Below, piece by piece: positions 19,551 through 28,397 of a stretch of DNA of 64,000 nt; position 1 is the stretch's first letter; every line of letters begins with the position of its first letter. Source of the DNA: Asaia prunellae JCM 25354 (GTDB lineage: Bacteria > Pseudomonadota > Alphaproteobacteria > Acetobacterales > Acetobacteraceae); the NCBI RefSeq assembly GCF_000613885.1, contig NZ_BAJV01000007.1, forward strand, positions 1-64,000. Direction: 5' to 3'. The notes under the pieces are model-generated. The model searched no databases. It saw nothing but the letters and a program-made list of their open reading frames with translations, and was not told the origin of the DNA. The position numbers and the translations under genes were made by a program.

Positions 19551-20639
19551 ATGCGTTTTATTCTCGTTGGTACCGGCCTTATGGCTCAGGAACATATTCG
19601 CAATCTGGCACTTGTGCCTGGAACAAGCGTTGTAGCTCTTGTTGATCCTGAACCCTCATCTATTGTCTGGGCAAAAGAAAGCCTTCGGACGAGCTGGGGT
19701 GATGGAGCGGACAATATTCCGTCCTATACGGACATACCATCCATGCTTGCAATGACTGACGCTGACGCTGTAATTATCGCTTCACCGAATTACACGCATC
19801 ACGATGTGCTTTTACCGCTTCTCAACACGGATCTTCATATTCTCTGTGAAAAACCGCTCTGCACCACTATTGTCGATGCGACGAATATTGTCACACTCAC
19901 ACAAGGGCGAAGAGGTATTTTCTGGGTAGGGATGGAATACCGGTTCATGCCGCCGGTTTCACGTTTTATAGAAGATATCCATGAGGGCAGAATTGGTACC
20001 TTGCGACGACTGGCGTTGCATGAACACCGTTTTCCCTTTCTGGCCAAGGTCGGTGACTGGAACCGTTTCAACCGTAATACTGGCGGTACAATGGTTGAAA
20101 AATGCTGCCACTTCTTCGATCTCATGAACTTCATCATACGCGCCAACCCAGTCAGCGTTTTCTGTTCTGGTGCCGCGGATGTGAACCATCTCAATGAGCG
20201 TTATGACGAAGAAGTGCCAGATATCATCGACAACAGTTATACGATCGTCGATTTTGATAACGGTGTGCGCGCCATGCTGGATCTATGCATGTTTGCAGAA
20301 GGGGCCGAGGAGCAGGAGCAACTTGTGGCAATCGGTGATTACGCAAAGCTGGAAGTAGGTATTCCGTCAGGGAACAAGGTTTTCTCTCCCCGCGTAGCTG
20401 TAGGCGAGCCCAAGCCTGTTATGCGGGAGAGTATTGAAGTTCATGATGACGTACTGGCTGCTGGACATCATCATGGAGCGACTTATTTTCAACTACTGGC
20501 GTTTCTGGATGCGGCCGCTGGACGCGCATTCGTTCAGGTAACAGCTGCAGATGGTCTTCTGGCAGTAAAACTCGGCGTTGCAGCAGAGATCAGCGCCCGG
20601 GAAAAAAGAATGGTCAGACTGTCAGAACTGGACGGTTAA
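19551..20639 (+). CDS. Gfo/Idh/MocA family oxidoreductase
   Basis: A 362-residue dehydrogenase-fold protein starting at ATG 19551 (MRFILVGTGLMAQEH); a GTG at 19539 would add four residues. The Rossmann loop GTGLMA is followed by the family motif CEKPLCTT near residue 100 and the substrate domain with GGTMVEKCCHFFDLMN near 180-195. This last block carries the cysteine and histidine positions used for catalysis in NAD-dependent glycoside and inositol enzymes of the family. It is divergent from the monooxygenase, and its last 26 bases overlap the end of the MFS gene tail to tail. NAD-dependent sulfoquinovosidases belong to this broad fold, which is why the locus is interesting. Confidence 0.88.
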   Translation: MRFILVGTGLMAQEHIRNLALVPGTSVVALVDPEPSSIVWAKESLRTSWGDGADNIPSYTDIPSMLAMTDADAVIIASPNYTHHDVLLPLLNTDLHILCEKPLCTTIVDATNIVTLTQGRRGIFWVGMEYRFMPPVSRFIEDIHEGRIGTLRRLALHEHRFPFLAKVGDWNRFNRNTGGTMVEKCCHFFDLMNFIIRANPVSVFCSGAADVNHLNERYDEEVPDIIDNSYTIVDFDNGVRAMLDLCMFAEGAEEQEQLVAIGDYAKLEVGIPSGNKVFSPRVAVGEPKPVMRESIEVHDDVLAAGHHHGATYFQLLAFLDAAAGRAFVQVTAADGLLAVKLGVAAEISAREKRMVRLSELDG

Positions 20640-21903
20640 GAGTTGGATCAGCTGGCCTGGCCAGAAGTTTTCGGACAGGAGCGAAGAAGGTCAGGACAAA
20701 CCATCCCAGAATATAGGCCACAGCGCAGTAAGCAAAAACAGGGCCCATCGACTGATCCGGAGCGGCAAAACGCCCCAGAAGATGAAGCATAAGTGCGCCA
20801 CCGATATTTCCTGCAAATGCGCCAACTCCCGTTGCGCGTCCAGTCATCCGGGTATGGGACCATTCGGTGATGAACCCGAAAAGATTGGTGGCGAAGACCT
20901 GATGCGCAGCCAGAGCAAGTCCGCAGACTGCAATGCCGAGGGCAAGACTAGACGTTGTGATAAGGAGAGGGAGTGGTAGTACACATAATGCGGCCAGGGC
21001 CATAATGACGCGTCGTGCCGTCTCATGTTTGCATCCGGTTCGCATCAGGAAAACAGGGGCGTAACCACCAAAAATTGAGCCAAGCCCTGCCATACCATAG
21101 GCTATAGCGAGAGGAAGGCCCATCGAAGACGGCTCAAGTGCGAAGCGCCGATGGAGCAGGTCTGGCAACCAGAACAGCAGGAACCACCAGACCGGGTCGG
21201 TAAGAAATTTTCCAAGCGCAAAGCCTGTAACAAAGCGCCATGCGGGCAGGGGAGGGTCTTCGGCGTACTCTGTTGCCAGAACAGGAACCTCGTTGTCCTT
21301 TACGCGAGCAAAGCGGAACCACAGGAAGGCACAGAACAGACCTGACACCCCAACTGTGATGATCGTGCCGCGCCAACCCAGCAGAGGAAAGAGAAGAGCC
21401 ACGATCAAAGGCGTACCCATCGCTGCCAGATTGGGAGCCGCATTGAGTAGACCGATCATGCGCCCCTGAGTTTCGCGGGGAAATGTTGTTCTGAGAGCTT
21501 TCATGCTGGCGGGCGTACCCACCCCCTCAAACAACCCCAGCGCGATCCGAACAGCCATAAATCCGCTTACGCTGCGGACCACAGCATGCAGCATGGTTGC
21601 AATGCTCCACCCGGTCAGACCTATGCCCAAGGTTCTCTTTATTCCCAGATGATCAACAAGCCATCCACTAGCCAGCAGGCTGAGGGCAATCATGACCTGC
21701 GACCATGAAGAAATGGAAGCATAATCTGCGGCGGTCCAGCCAAAAACACGGTCGAGTTCAGGCTTCAGCAGAGCAATGATCTGTCGATCTGCATAGGCAA
21801 TGATACTAATAAGAAACAACAGAAGCGGTATGAGAACAGGCTGTCCTTTGGTTGTCTCGATCCCGACTGCGTTCTTGTATGGAGGGGAGAACCGTGCGGT
21901 CAT
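20614..21903 (-). CDS. MFS transporter, anion:cation symporter (hexuronate carrier-like)
   Basis: Inner-membrane carrier of about 429 residues with 12 predicted helices and a central loop. The ACS-subfamily features are DRQIIALLKPEL after helix 1, the WSIATMLHAVVRSVSGFMAVR segment around helices 3-4, and RIALGLFEGVGTPAS near residue 120. Such carriers move hexuronates, sugar acids and other organic anions by proton symport. The ATG at 21903 sits four bases past the TonB receptor stop, so it is co-transcribed with that receptor. Together they would carry an anionic substrate across both membranes. Confidence 0.9.
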   Translation of the reverse strand: MTARFSPPYKNAVGIETTKGQPVLIPLLLFLISIIAYADRQIIALLKPELDRVFGWTAADYASISSWSQVMIALSLLASGWLVDHLGIKRTLGIGLTGWSIATMLHAVVRSVSGFMAVRIALGLFEGVGTPASMKALRTTFPRETQGRMIGLLNAAPNLAAMGTPLIVALLFPLLGWRGTIITVGVSGLFCAFLWFRFARVKDNEVPVLATEYAEDPPLPAWRFVTGFALGKFLTDPVWWFLLFWLPDLLHRRFALEPSSMGLPLAIAYGMAGLGSIFGGYAPVFLMRTGCKHETARRVIMALAALCVLPLPLLITTSSLALGIAVCGLALAAHQVFATNLFGFITEWSHTRMTGRATGVGAFAGNIGGALMLHLLGRFAAPDQSMGPVFAYCAVAYILGWFVLTFFAPVRKLLARPADPTLNRPVLTV

Positions 21904-21907
21904 CGGC

Positions 21908-24247
21908 TCAGAAGTCCTTGCGCAAGGTAAAGCCACCATAGCGACCATAATCTCTTGGAAGCCAGTTCACGACACCGCCCAGACTGCCATAACCTATGTA
22001 GGACGCGTAATGCGTATTGATAGCGTTACGCATGATCAATGTCAGACGGAGCCGATGCTTTTTGTCTTCGATTGTAGTGCCGAGATTCCAGATCCCGTAT
22101 GCTTTCTGGATTGTGTCGGGCGTTTCAGTCAGGGAATACTGAGTACGACTCTGCCATGTATAATCGCTATCCAGTGAGAGTGTGAAACGATCATTCAGTG
22201 GCCGGGTGTAGTCCGCATTCAGAACAGTTTTCCAGCGCGGTGCAAAAGGCAGGGGCTGGCCATTCACATTGCAGGACAAAGGCGCACCTGCAGGGCAGTT
22301 GAAATGATCGACCGTTGCATAGGTGTAGGCAAAATTACCCCCGATCGTCACATATCGAAAGGGATGCGTGGTGATATCACCCTCTACGCCTTTGCTGGAA
22401 ACTGTTCCTGCATTGATGAGGCGTGTAACAGTTGCACCTGCAACAGAATCCAGAAAATTCGCCTGGTAGTTCGAGAAGTTTTCAATGAAGGCCGAAAAAT
22501 TTGCTGTGAGTCTACGGTGAAAAAACTGGGATTTCATACCTATTTCGAAACTGTTGTTCTGTTCTGGTCTCAGGGAATTGGCATCAGTATTCTGCATGTT
22601 GAAAAATACGTTATATGCTGGCCCCTTATATCCATGCGAGTAAGTGAAATAGGCATGAATATCATGGCTGAGATCGTATTGCAGGCCAATCCGGTCAACA
22701 TAACCGTTATGGGCTGTTGAGCCATTGGAAGAAAAACCTGTGCGAATGCCGGTGACCGCTGCGGCGGATGTTGATGAACGGTTGAAGCGATAATCCAGAT
22801 CGTCTCTCAGGAGGCGAAGTCCCAGAATGGCTCTGAAATTTCTTGTGAAATTCAGGTTACCCTCTGCAAAAGCGGCATAGTTATTTCCAGTGGTTCCGAA
22901 GCTGGCGCGTCCGGCAACAGGTGTTGCGCCATAAGGCTGCAAGGATCGATCATACGTTTCCGAATCAGACGTATGTAAATAATACAAACCCGCTACGTAG
23001 TCGAGGAAATGCCCTTTCGGGGAAGCAATACGGACCTCTTCCGAGGCTTGCCAGAAATCCAGCCATCCATGGTCCGCCAACTGCGGAAGGGACCCATAGG
23101 CCTGGGAAAGTTGATCATAGTCCTGATTTTGTGTGTTTTGCCAGCGCCGGTACGCAGAAATGGAAGTTAGGTTATAGCTGTCAATTTTCCGATCAAGTGT
23201 GATAGAAGCGCCGCCATTATGGTCGACTGATTTGCTGAGAATATTATTACTGAGTCGTGTATTATTCGATGAGGGATTAATACCTTCAGAACTCAAAGCC
23301 TTTGCCAATGCTGCATTGCCCGTCACTGTACCTGTTGGATAAGCAATACGTGAAGTTGAGGAAAAAACTCCATTTGGAACGGAATCGTTGGAATACATGT
23401 AGTCCAGACCCAGCGTGATTCGCGTCTGATCGTCCGGTGTCCACGCCAGTTTGGTTCTTGCTCCGCGATGCTGATATCCGTTGACCGTTTCATTATTATA
23501 AACGTTGCGAACATTGCCGGTGTAACCACCAACCAGAAAGGACCCTATTGCCGTCAGCTTTGAGGGAACAAGTGTGCCTGACGCTCCAGCGTTCAGACGA
23601 TATTCGTCGCCGGAAAAGTAAGAGGCCTCGGCATGTGCATGAAAATCTTCTGTCGGTGTCGCAGTAACAATATTTACTGCGCCAGCCGAGGCATTTTTGC
23701 CAAACAACGTGCCCTGAGGTCCTCTCAGCACCTCCATATGCTCAAGATCGAAGAGATCCGCGGTTGCCTGGCCTGAACGGGCCAGAACAACACCATCGAG
23801 AACAGTAGACACAGAAGGCTCGACACCTGGCGATGTGGAAATCGTTCCTATGCCCCGTACGAAAACAGTTCTGTCTTTGGATGAAGCACTGGTTCGAAAA
23901 TTTGCAGAAGGAATGAACTGGAGTATCCCCTGCAGGTCGTGAACATTGTTTCTGGTAGCCTCTCTGGCTGTAAATACAGAGGTAGCAACAGGAACTTTCT
24001 GGAGAGGTTCACTACGTCGCCGGACCGTGACCGTGACCTGTTCCTCGTTATTGGGCGGTACCTTGACATCATTCGCTTCAGAGCCTGGGCCTGAAATGGT
24101 TGAGTGCTTCGGGTGCTTGCCCGTCGCAGCAACAGCCTGATTAGCCGGAAAAGTAAGACACACCAACGTCATCGCGTGCAGCAGATACTTTGCGCTGTGA
24201 GTTTTGGGATCTTTGGCGAGCAGAAGACTGTCGAACGGATATTTCAC
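21908..24247 (-). CDS. TonB-dependent outer membrane receptor
   Basis: A 779-residue ligand-gated beta-barrel. An N-terminal signal region is followed by a TonB-box-like EEQVTVTVRRR, the plug domain (NNVHDLQGILQFIPSANF, FVRGIG, LRGPQGTLFGKNASAGAVNIVT, about residues 100-195) and a barrel ending in a C-terminal Phe (TLRKDF). The plug LRGPQGTLFGKN is typical of the sphingomonad and AAB receptors that take up sugars, aromatics or sulfur compounds, rather than of heme receptors. It is the promoter-proximal gene of the receptor-MFS unit. The AT-rich stretch upstream contains the promoter but no clear Fur box. Confidence 0.94.
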   Translation of the reverse strand: MKYPFDSLLLAKDPKTHSAKYLLHAMTLVCLTFPANQAVAATGKHPKHSTISGPGSEANDVKVPPNNEEQVTVTVRRRSEPLQKVPVATSVFTAREATRNNVHDLQGILQFIPSANFRTSASSKDRTVFVRGIGTISTSPGVEPSVSTVLDGVVLARSGQATADLFDLEHMEVLRGPQGTLFGKNASAGAVNIVTATPTEDFHAHAEASYFSGDEYRLNAGASGTLVPSKLTAIGSFLVGGYTGNVRNVYNNETVNGYQHRGARTKLAWTPDDQTRITLGLDYMYSNDSVPNGVFSSTSRIAYPTGTVTGNAALAKALSSEGINPSSNNTRLSNNILSKSVDHNGGASITLDRKIDSYNLTSISAYRRWQNTQNQDYDQLSQAYGSLPQLADHGWLDFWQASEEVRIASPKGHFLDYVAGLYYLHTSDSETYDRSLQPYGATPVAGRASFGTTGNNYAAFAEGNLNFTRNFRAILGLRLLRDDLDYRFNRSSTSAAAVTGIRTGFSSNGSTAHNGYVDRIGLQYDLSHDIHAYFTYSHGYKGPAYNVFFNMQNTDANSLRPEQNNSFEIGMKSQFFHRRLTANFSAFIENFSNYQANFLDSVAGATVTRLINAGTVSSKGVEGDITTHPFRYVTIGGNFAYTYATVDHFNCPAGAPLSCNVNGQPLPFAPRWKTVLNADYTRPLNDRFTLSLDSDYTWQSRTQYSLTETPDTIQKAYGIWNLGTTIEDKKHRLRLTLIMRNAINTHYASYIGYGSLGGVVNWLPRDYGRYGGFTLRKDF

Positions 24248-24558
24248 TTTTTTACCGCGTATGATTGAGATATATCATTGAAATTTGTGGTAACATACAA
24301 TCACCAGGAATCGCAAATTACAACAAACAACTGTTATTATGTGTGGAATATTGCCTGTATTCTGTGTCTATGGGCACAACCTGTCATACAGTCCAGAGTG
24401 TTTGCGCTGGAAATCGATGCACGTAATAGATCTTGCCATATGGCATTGATTGAGAGACAGAGAGTGTCTCAAAATAGTATTTTTTAGTTCTATAGATTCT
24501 AATTCTACAAACACTATATAATTTATATATATATCTATACATAATAAGTGAGACATTC
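24248..24558. other. AT-rich intergenic region upstream of the TonB receptor
   Basis: This 311-base gap should hold the receptor promoter. A near-perfect repeat TGAGAGAC / GTGTCTCA at about 24450-24470 is followed by an A/T-rich run ending TATTTTTTAG and may be a terminator-like hairpin on the plus strand. No coding frame in it is convincing. Confidence 0.35.
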
Positions 24559-24852
24559 ATGGTTGATTTGGTGTTATATTGGATAATGCATGTAAGTTTT
24601 ACCTTGTACATCAGAAGTTATATTCCGGATTTATTCTTCGCCGCTTTCAAGCTCGGTGAGATCGCGCTTCCTATCAGTCTTACCGCCTTGGAGACGTTTT
24701 ACAGGTACGGTTTTCCGAAGGTAATATCGCAGTTGAGGAAGGTCATTTTTGGTACTCAGGCCTGTTTGATAATCCGAGAAATGAGTGAGAGCATGGCTAA
24801 TCTGGAGAACGACCGGACTCTTGACGAAATGCAGACAAATACCGGATCATAG
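24559..24852 (+). CDS. Hypothetical small membrane-associated protein
   Basis: A 97-codon frame with two hydrophobic segments (about residues 3-18 and 23-45) and a charged, acidic C terminus (ENDRTLDEMQTNTGS). I recognise no family. Support for its being real is its position directly before a terminator-like hairpin and the TonB_C lipoprotein gene on the same strand, and the change from AT-rich leader to ordinary codon use. The ATG at 24589 (MHVSFTL) is an equally possible start. Confidence 0.4.
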   Translation: MVDLVLYWIMHVSFTLYIRSYIPDLFFAAFKLGEIALPISLTALETFYRYGFPKVISQLRKVIFGTQACLIIREMSESMANLENDRTLDEMQTNTGS

Positions 24853-24855
24853 GAA

Positions 24856-24877
24856 AATAGCCTTGGATATGGCTATT
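24856..24877 (+). terminator. Hairpin after the small hypothetical gene
   Basis: AATAGCC (24856-24862) and GGCTATT (24871-24877) form a 7-base stem with an 8-base loop, starting four bases past the stop of the preceding frame. Confidence 0.4.
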
Positions 24878-24916
24878 CTTAAAGATAAGAACTTCATACA
24901 GAGTAACAGGAAATAA

Positions 24917-25285
24917 ATGAACGCGATCTTTTTCAAGAGAGGATTATTCTTTTTCAGCATTGCCCTGCTCCCGGCATGTTCTGCCACTATCCCGGCAAAG
25001 AATACGGACACAGGGTTTGTCAAATCAAAAAGAATCTCCGGTCCAAACCCTTACTACCCTTTTGACGCCTTCAAGAATGCAGAAAGTGCAAATCTTGTAC
25101 TCAAGGTTAATGTTGACCGGGACGGAAATCCCCATAACTGTCGGATCACTCATTCGAGCAACTCTCGTTTCGATGCCTCTGCGCTTCAGTTTTGTCAGCG
25201 ATCGGGATTCAGGGCCGCCACGATGAATGGAGTGCCAGTCGAAGACGTCGACCGCGATTTTCCCGTCAATTACTCTATGGATTGA
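24917..25285 (+). CDS. Lipoprotein with TonB C-terminal-like domain
   Basis: A 122-residue protein with an AGGA ribosome binding site. A lipoprotein signal ends in the lipobox LLPAC (cysteine at residue 21). The rest matches a TonB_C / energy-transducer-like domain: NPYYPFDAFKNAESANLVLKV split around residues 44-64, then the strand RDGNPHNCRI and the helix DASALQFCQRSGFRAA. It lacks the proline-rich periplasm-spanning stretch and the transmembrane anchor of true TonB, so it cannot itself transduce energy; it may bind the receptor TonB box or act as a decoy. It lies near the divergent TonB receptor. Confidence 0.75.
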   Translation: MNAIFFKRGLFFFSIALLPACSATIPAKNTDTGFVKSKRISGPNPYYPFDAFKNAESANLVLKVNVDRDGNPHNCRITHSSNSRFDASALQFCQRSGFRAATMNGVPVEDVDRDFPVNYSMD

Positions 25286-25299
25286 ACTAAAAATCATAA

Positions 25300-25680
25300 A
25301 AGAGCACATATGCAAGCTCTCGGCCCGGAGGCCACGTTTTTCAGACACAGCTGAGCCCGGTCTCAGGCCCCATAGCCGCTCTAGCCAGGCGCACGGCTGA
25401 GAAGAAGACGATTGGTCATCTGTCATAAAGAAGCTTAGCGATCGTGCGTATGAAAATGCCAGTGTCGCCTCAACGCTTCCTGCGATTAGGGAGCGTCTAG
25501 TGAGGACTGTATTCCCGGGGCGCACCACGCCAGCACAGACCGTTGTGGTATACCAGATGATGCCGCCAAGCAAGCGGCGGTCATCAGCACGAGGTTAGCC
25601 GTGGCTTCTGGGAAAAACAGTCGCAGACATTAACGAAACGGCCAGACCGTTTTGACATCCTAAACGCGGACCGAATGCTC
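25300..25680 (-). mobile_element. Decayed IS5-type transposase relic
   Basis: On the minus strand the N-terminal transposase block reads FFPRSHG, a stop, then PRADDRRLLGGIIW near 25565-25620. This matches the conserved FFPxSHGxPRVDDRRVLxGI opening of IS5-type transposases. Near 25390 the usual ending IVFFSAVRLA is recognisable. The middle is missing, so this is an internal-deletion relic. Confidence 0.7.
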
Positions 25681-26213
25681 CAAGCTGACGACCAGTCACG
25701 CACAGGCGGGCCACGCACTATTCAACAGAAAAAGCTGCGTCATCATCTACTTACTCCAGACAACGCAAGGGAAACAGAAGCAGGGTGTGGGCCTCATAAT
25801 GTTGGGATTTCTGGAATCTTCCAAATATACCCTTGCAGATTAAAACAAGGACTCATATTATCCGCGTTATGGTATTGTATGGTGAAGACACTGAATATGT
25901 TCCCCATAGCCTGCTCTGGTTGGTTGCTACCAAAGATCCTCTGAGCAGCCTTGATCCGGCTCATCTGCAGGAGATACCAGGTTCTTTTATGGTGAAGCTC
26001 CTGTCCAAGCCGCAGAAGGCTGGAACCTTCCATGCTTCAGAGGAGATGAAAAGCAGTCATGTCCTTGCTAGGTGAGACCGTAAGATCAGCGCCCTTTCTG
26101 TTGTTGACGCGATCGAGGAACACAAGAGCCACCTCGCCGGGTTGTGCAGAATTACAGTAGATAGAGTTTGGGAACAAATCGTTCTGAAATATAAAATATA
26201 AAAGGCAACTATT
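25681..26213. other. Gap upstream of the first Hint gene
   Basis: About 530 bases with several short open frames that show no family features and no ribosome binding sites. The last 70 bases are AT-rich and probably contain the promoter of the downstream Hint gene. Nothing else recognised. Confidence 0.35.
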
Positions 26214-27662
26214 ATGGTAAGCTTTGTAAATTCTCAGACCGATTATAACGTGGATGGAGACTATTTTGATATAGGATCGTCTTCTCTGCCGATAAAGACC
26301 TGGAATACGAATATATATTATACTGTTAATGTTGGTTCGTCCGGAACTGATATTAGAACCACTGTCGGCGCAGGAGCATTCCAGGGTAATCGATATATAT
26401 TTACGTTTGATGCAGATGTGGGAACGAAATTTACTTTCTATGCAAGTAACTCTTCTGCAATTGCCAGAAAAACTACGCAAACATACGATTCTGCTTCTGA
26501 TACAACACATATAGAAGTCTGGATTGGAGCCACCAATAATGCCGCTATAGAATACAGAATCCCGGGAAATCCTCTAAATATAACACCGAATCAGACAATT
26601 ACCGGTTCTATCGCTCCTTGGGGGTCATGGAGTTTTTCAGGAACGGTATGCTATCTGCTTGGAACCAAGATAAGAACGCCCTCTGGCGAGGTTGCGATAG
26701 AGGATCTGAAGATTGGTGATCTTATCTCTGTATGGGATCCGATCAGTTTAACTGAAATATGTAAGAAAGTTAAATGGCTTGGAAAGTCAGTTGCTTGTTG
26801 TACAGATGGAATTCCGGGGGATTCAAGTAATCATCCCATAAAAATAGAAAAGGATGCAATTTCTGACAATATACCTCATTCGGATCTATTCATAACTTCC
26901 GAGCATTGTATATTTATAAATAAATCATTTGTGCCTGCCAGAATGCTTGTTAATGGATGCACTATTAGCTACGAAAGCAATATATCTTCTTATACCTATT
27001 ATCATATCGAAACTGAAGATCACTCCGTCATATGGGCCAATGGTCTGAAAGCGGAGAGTTATCTGTCGACAGGTAACTCTCAGCAATTTGCAAACAGGTC
27101 GAGTACTCCGCAACCGCCACAACTACGAAAGAATTGGGAGCATGATTCTGCTGCTCCCCTACGGACAGAGCGTCATTTTGTTGAGCCTTTGTTTTATGAA
27201 CTATTGGAACGAGCCAAGATGCTCCACGCCGATTTTCGCCCAGTTGTTGGACAACAGGCGTCAGATTCCGAATTGACATTAAGAACGGAGGCCGGGGCTG
27301 TAATAAGACCTCTGCGCCAAAGCGGGGAGTGGGTGACATTTATGTTGCCTGAGTCCGTGCATCATGTGTTGTTACATTCCAGGGTTGTCCGGCCAAGTGA
27401 TTCAATTGGCCCATTTGTAGACGACCGAAGGCAACTTGGCGTGCTTGTCGGAGATATCAAATTATTCAGCTGTGATTCTACCAGGAGTTTGAATGATCAC
27501 CTTGTCTCCAGAAATACGAAAGGCTGGAGAGAGTATGAGCAAGGGATGGAGCTGCGTTGGACAAGTGGAGATGCTTATATTGATCTATGCTCAGATCCAT
27601 GTGTTCTTGAAGGTCAGTCATTGCTAAGCATTCAGATAATGTCATCTGGCTCATCCTGTTAG
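26214..27662 (+). CDS. Hint-domain (hedgehog/intein-type) protein, short passenger
   Basis: A 482-residue protein in three parts. Residues 1-145 are a serine- and threonine-rich passenger. A Hint_2 domain starts at C146 (CYLLGTKIRT), with the block-B TxxH equivalent appearing as SEHC near residue 230 and ending around YYHIETEDHSVIWANG. A C-terminal region (about 290-482) follows, with FVDDRRQLGVLVGDI and WTSGDA. Cys at the domain boundary and the block-B His are the residues Hint domains use for N-S acyl shift and cleavage. There is no obvious signal peptide. AT-rich composition differs from neighbours and suggests acquisition. A paralogue lies at 42375-44636. Confidence 0.8.
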   Translation: MVSFVNSQTDYNVDGDYFDIGSSSLPIKTWNTNIYYTVNVGSSGTDIRTTVGAGAFQGNRYIFTFDADVGTKFTFYASNSSAIARKTTQTYDSASDTTHIEVWIGATNNAAIEYRIPGNPLNITPNQTITGSIAPWGSWSFSGTVCYLLGTKIRTPSGEVAIEDLKIGDLISVWDPISLTEICKKVKWLGKSVACCTDGIPGDSSNHPIKIEKDAISDNIPHSDLFITSEHCIFINKSFVPARMLVNGCTISYESNISSYTYYHIETEDHSVIWANGLKAESYLSTGNSQQFANRSSTPQPPQLRKNWEHDSAAPLRTERHFVEPLFYELLERAKMLHADFRPVVGQQASDSELTLRTEAGAVIRPLRQSGEWVTFMLPESVHHVLLHSRVVRPSDSIGPFVDDRRQLGVLVGDIKLFSCDSTRSLNDHLVSRNTKGWREYEQGMELRWTSGDAYIDLCSDPCVLEGQSLLSIQIMSSGSSC

Positions 27663-27882
27663 GTTTTTCATATATCTCGACCAAGCTCTGGCTTCATCGA
27701 CCAGATAGCGGAAATCTGATCCAGGCTCTGCAAGGAGCCTATGGATGAATAGCCTGTCTGGCTGATGGATCAACGGTCGACCGTGTTCTTTTTGGCCATC
27801 TGTTTTACTGCAACCGTCATATTCTGCTCATAAGTCCTAAACCTAGGAATTGACCTCGTTTCATTAGGATAATTCTCTGGCG

Positions 27883-28268
27883 TTATGGTTTGCGACAGAT
27901 GGAATGCCGATCATCGGCGTTGCACGGTTGCAAGACAGAACGCTTTTCAAGCCATTTATCACCCCAATCACTGAGGCAGGTCAGTAACGGACGAAGCTCT
28001 CGCCTTCTGCCGTCAGGGTATATTCTACCCTCGGCGGCACGACCGGGAATACAGTGCGCGTGACCAGCCCGTCGCATTCGAGTTCGCGCAGCTGTTTCAC
28101 GACCAGCCTTGGTGATGCACCTTTGGCAAGCTTGCTCAACATATTGAAACGCATCGTTCCATCAAGCAGATGATACAGAAAAACGCCTTTCCACTTTCCG
28201 CCGATCACATCGAGCGTGGCTTCGAGGGAGCATCCCGGTATTTTTTCCCAACGCTTGAGCTTCTTCAT
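27883..28268 (-). CDS. HxlR family transcriptional regulator, one apparent frameshift
   Basis: A winged-helix regulator of about 128 residues after repair. The start is ATG 28268 (MKKLKRWEKIPGCSLEATLD), with the HxlR core GCSLEATLDVIGGKWKG carrying the conserved cysteine at residue 13, RFNMLSKLAKGASPR, LVVKQLRELECDGLV and the wing VPPRVEYTLT. The frame breaks near 28000; the remainder (LRPLLTCLSDWGDKWL) is the expected C terminus in the next frame and ends at 27883. HxlR proteins sense quinones and reactive aldehydes through the N-terminal cysteine. It is divergent from an Old Yellow Enzyme gene, the typical target. Confidence 0.88.
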
Positions 28269-28292
28269 AGGACCCTGACACTATAAAAATTT

Positions 28293-28318
28293 ATACTGTA
28301 TTGAAAACTTTACAGTAT
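28293..28318. promoter_or_regulatory. Candidate HxlR operator
   Basis: A perfect inverted repeat, ATACTGTA (28293-28300) and TACAGTAT (28311-28318), separated by 10 bases, lies 24 bases upstream of the HxlR start and about 80 upstream of the Old Yellow Enzyme start. Position and symmetry suit a dimeric winged-helix regulator controlling both genes. Confidence 0.6.
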
Positions 28319-28397
28319 TTTCGATTTTCTCATCACATCCTACCTCAGATGCAAGGGAACCTGAAACCTGTCCCGTGACTGCAAAAGAGGCAAAGCA

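Noticed and set aside
26214-27662. The Hint domain as an intein splicing two host halves
   Set aside because: There is no conserved host protein on both sides and no C-terminal His-Asn plus Cys/Ser/Thr junction; it looks like a Hedgehog-type processing module.
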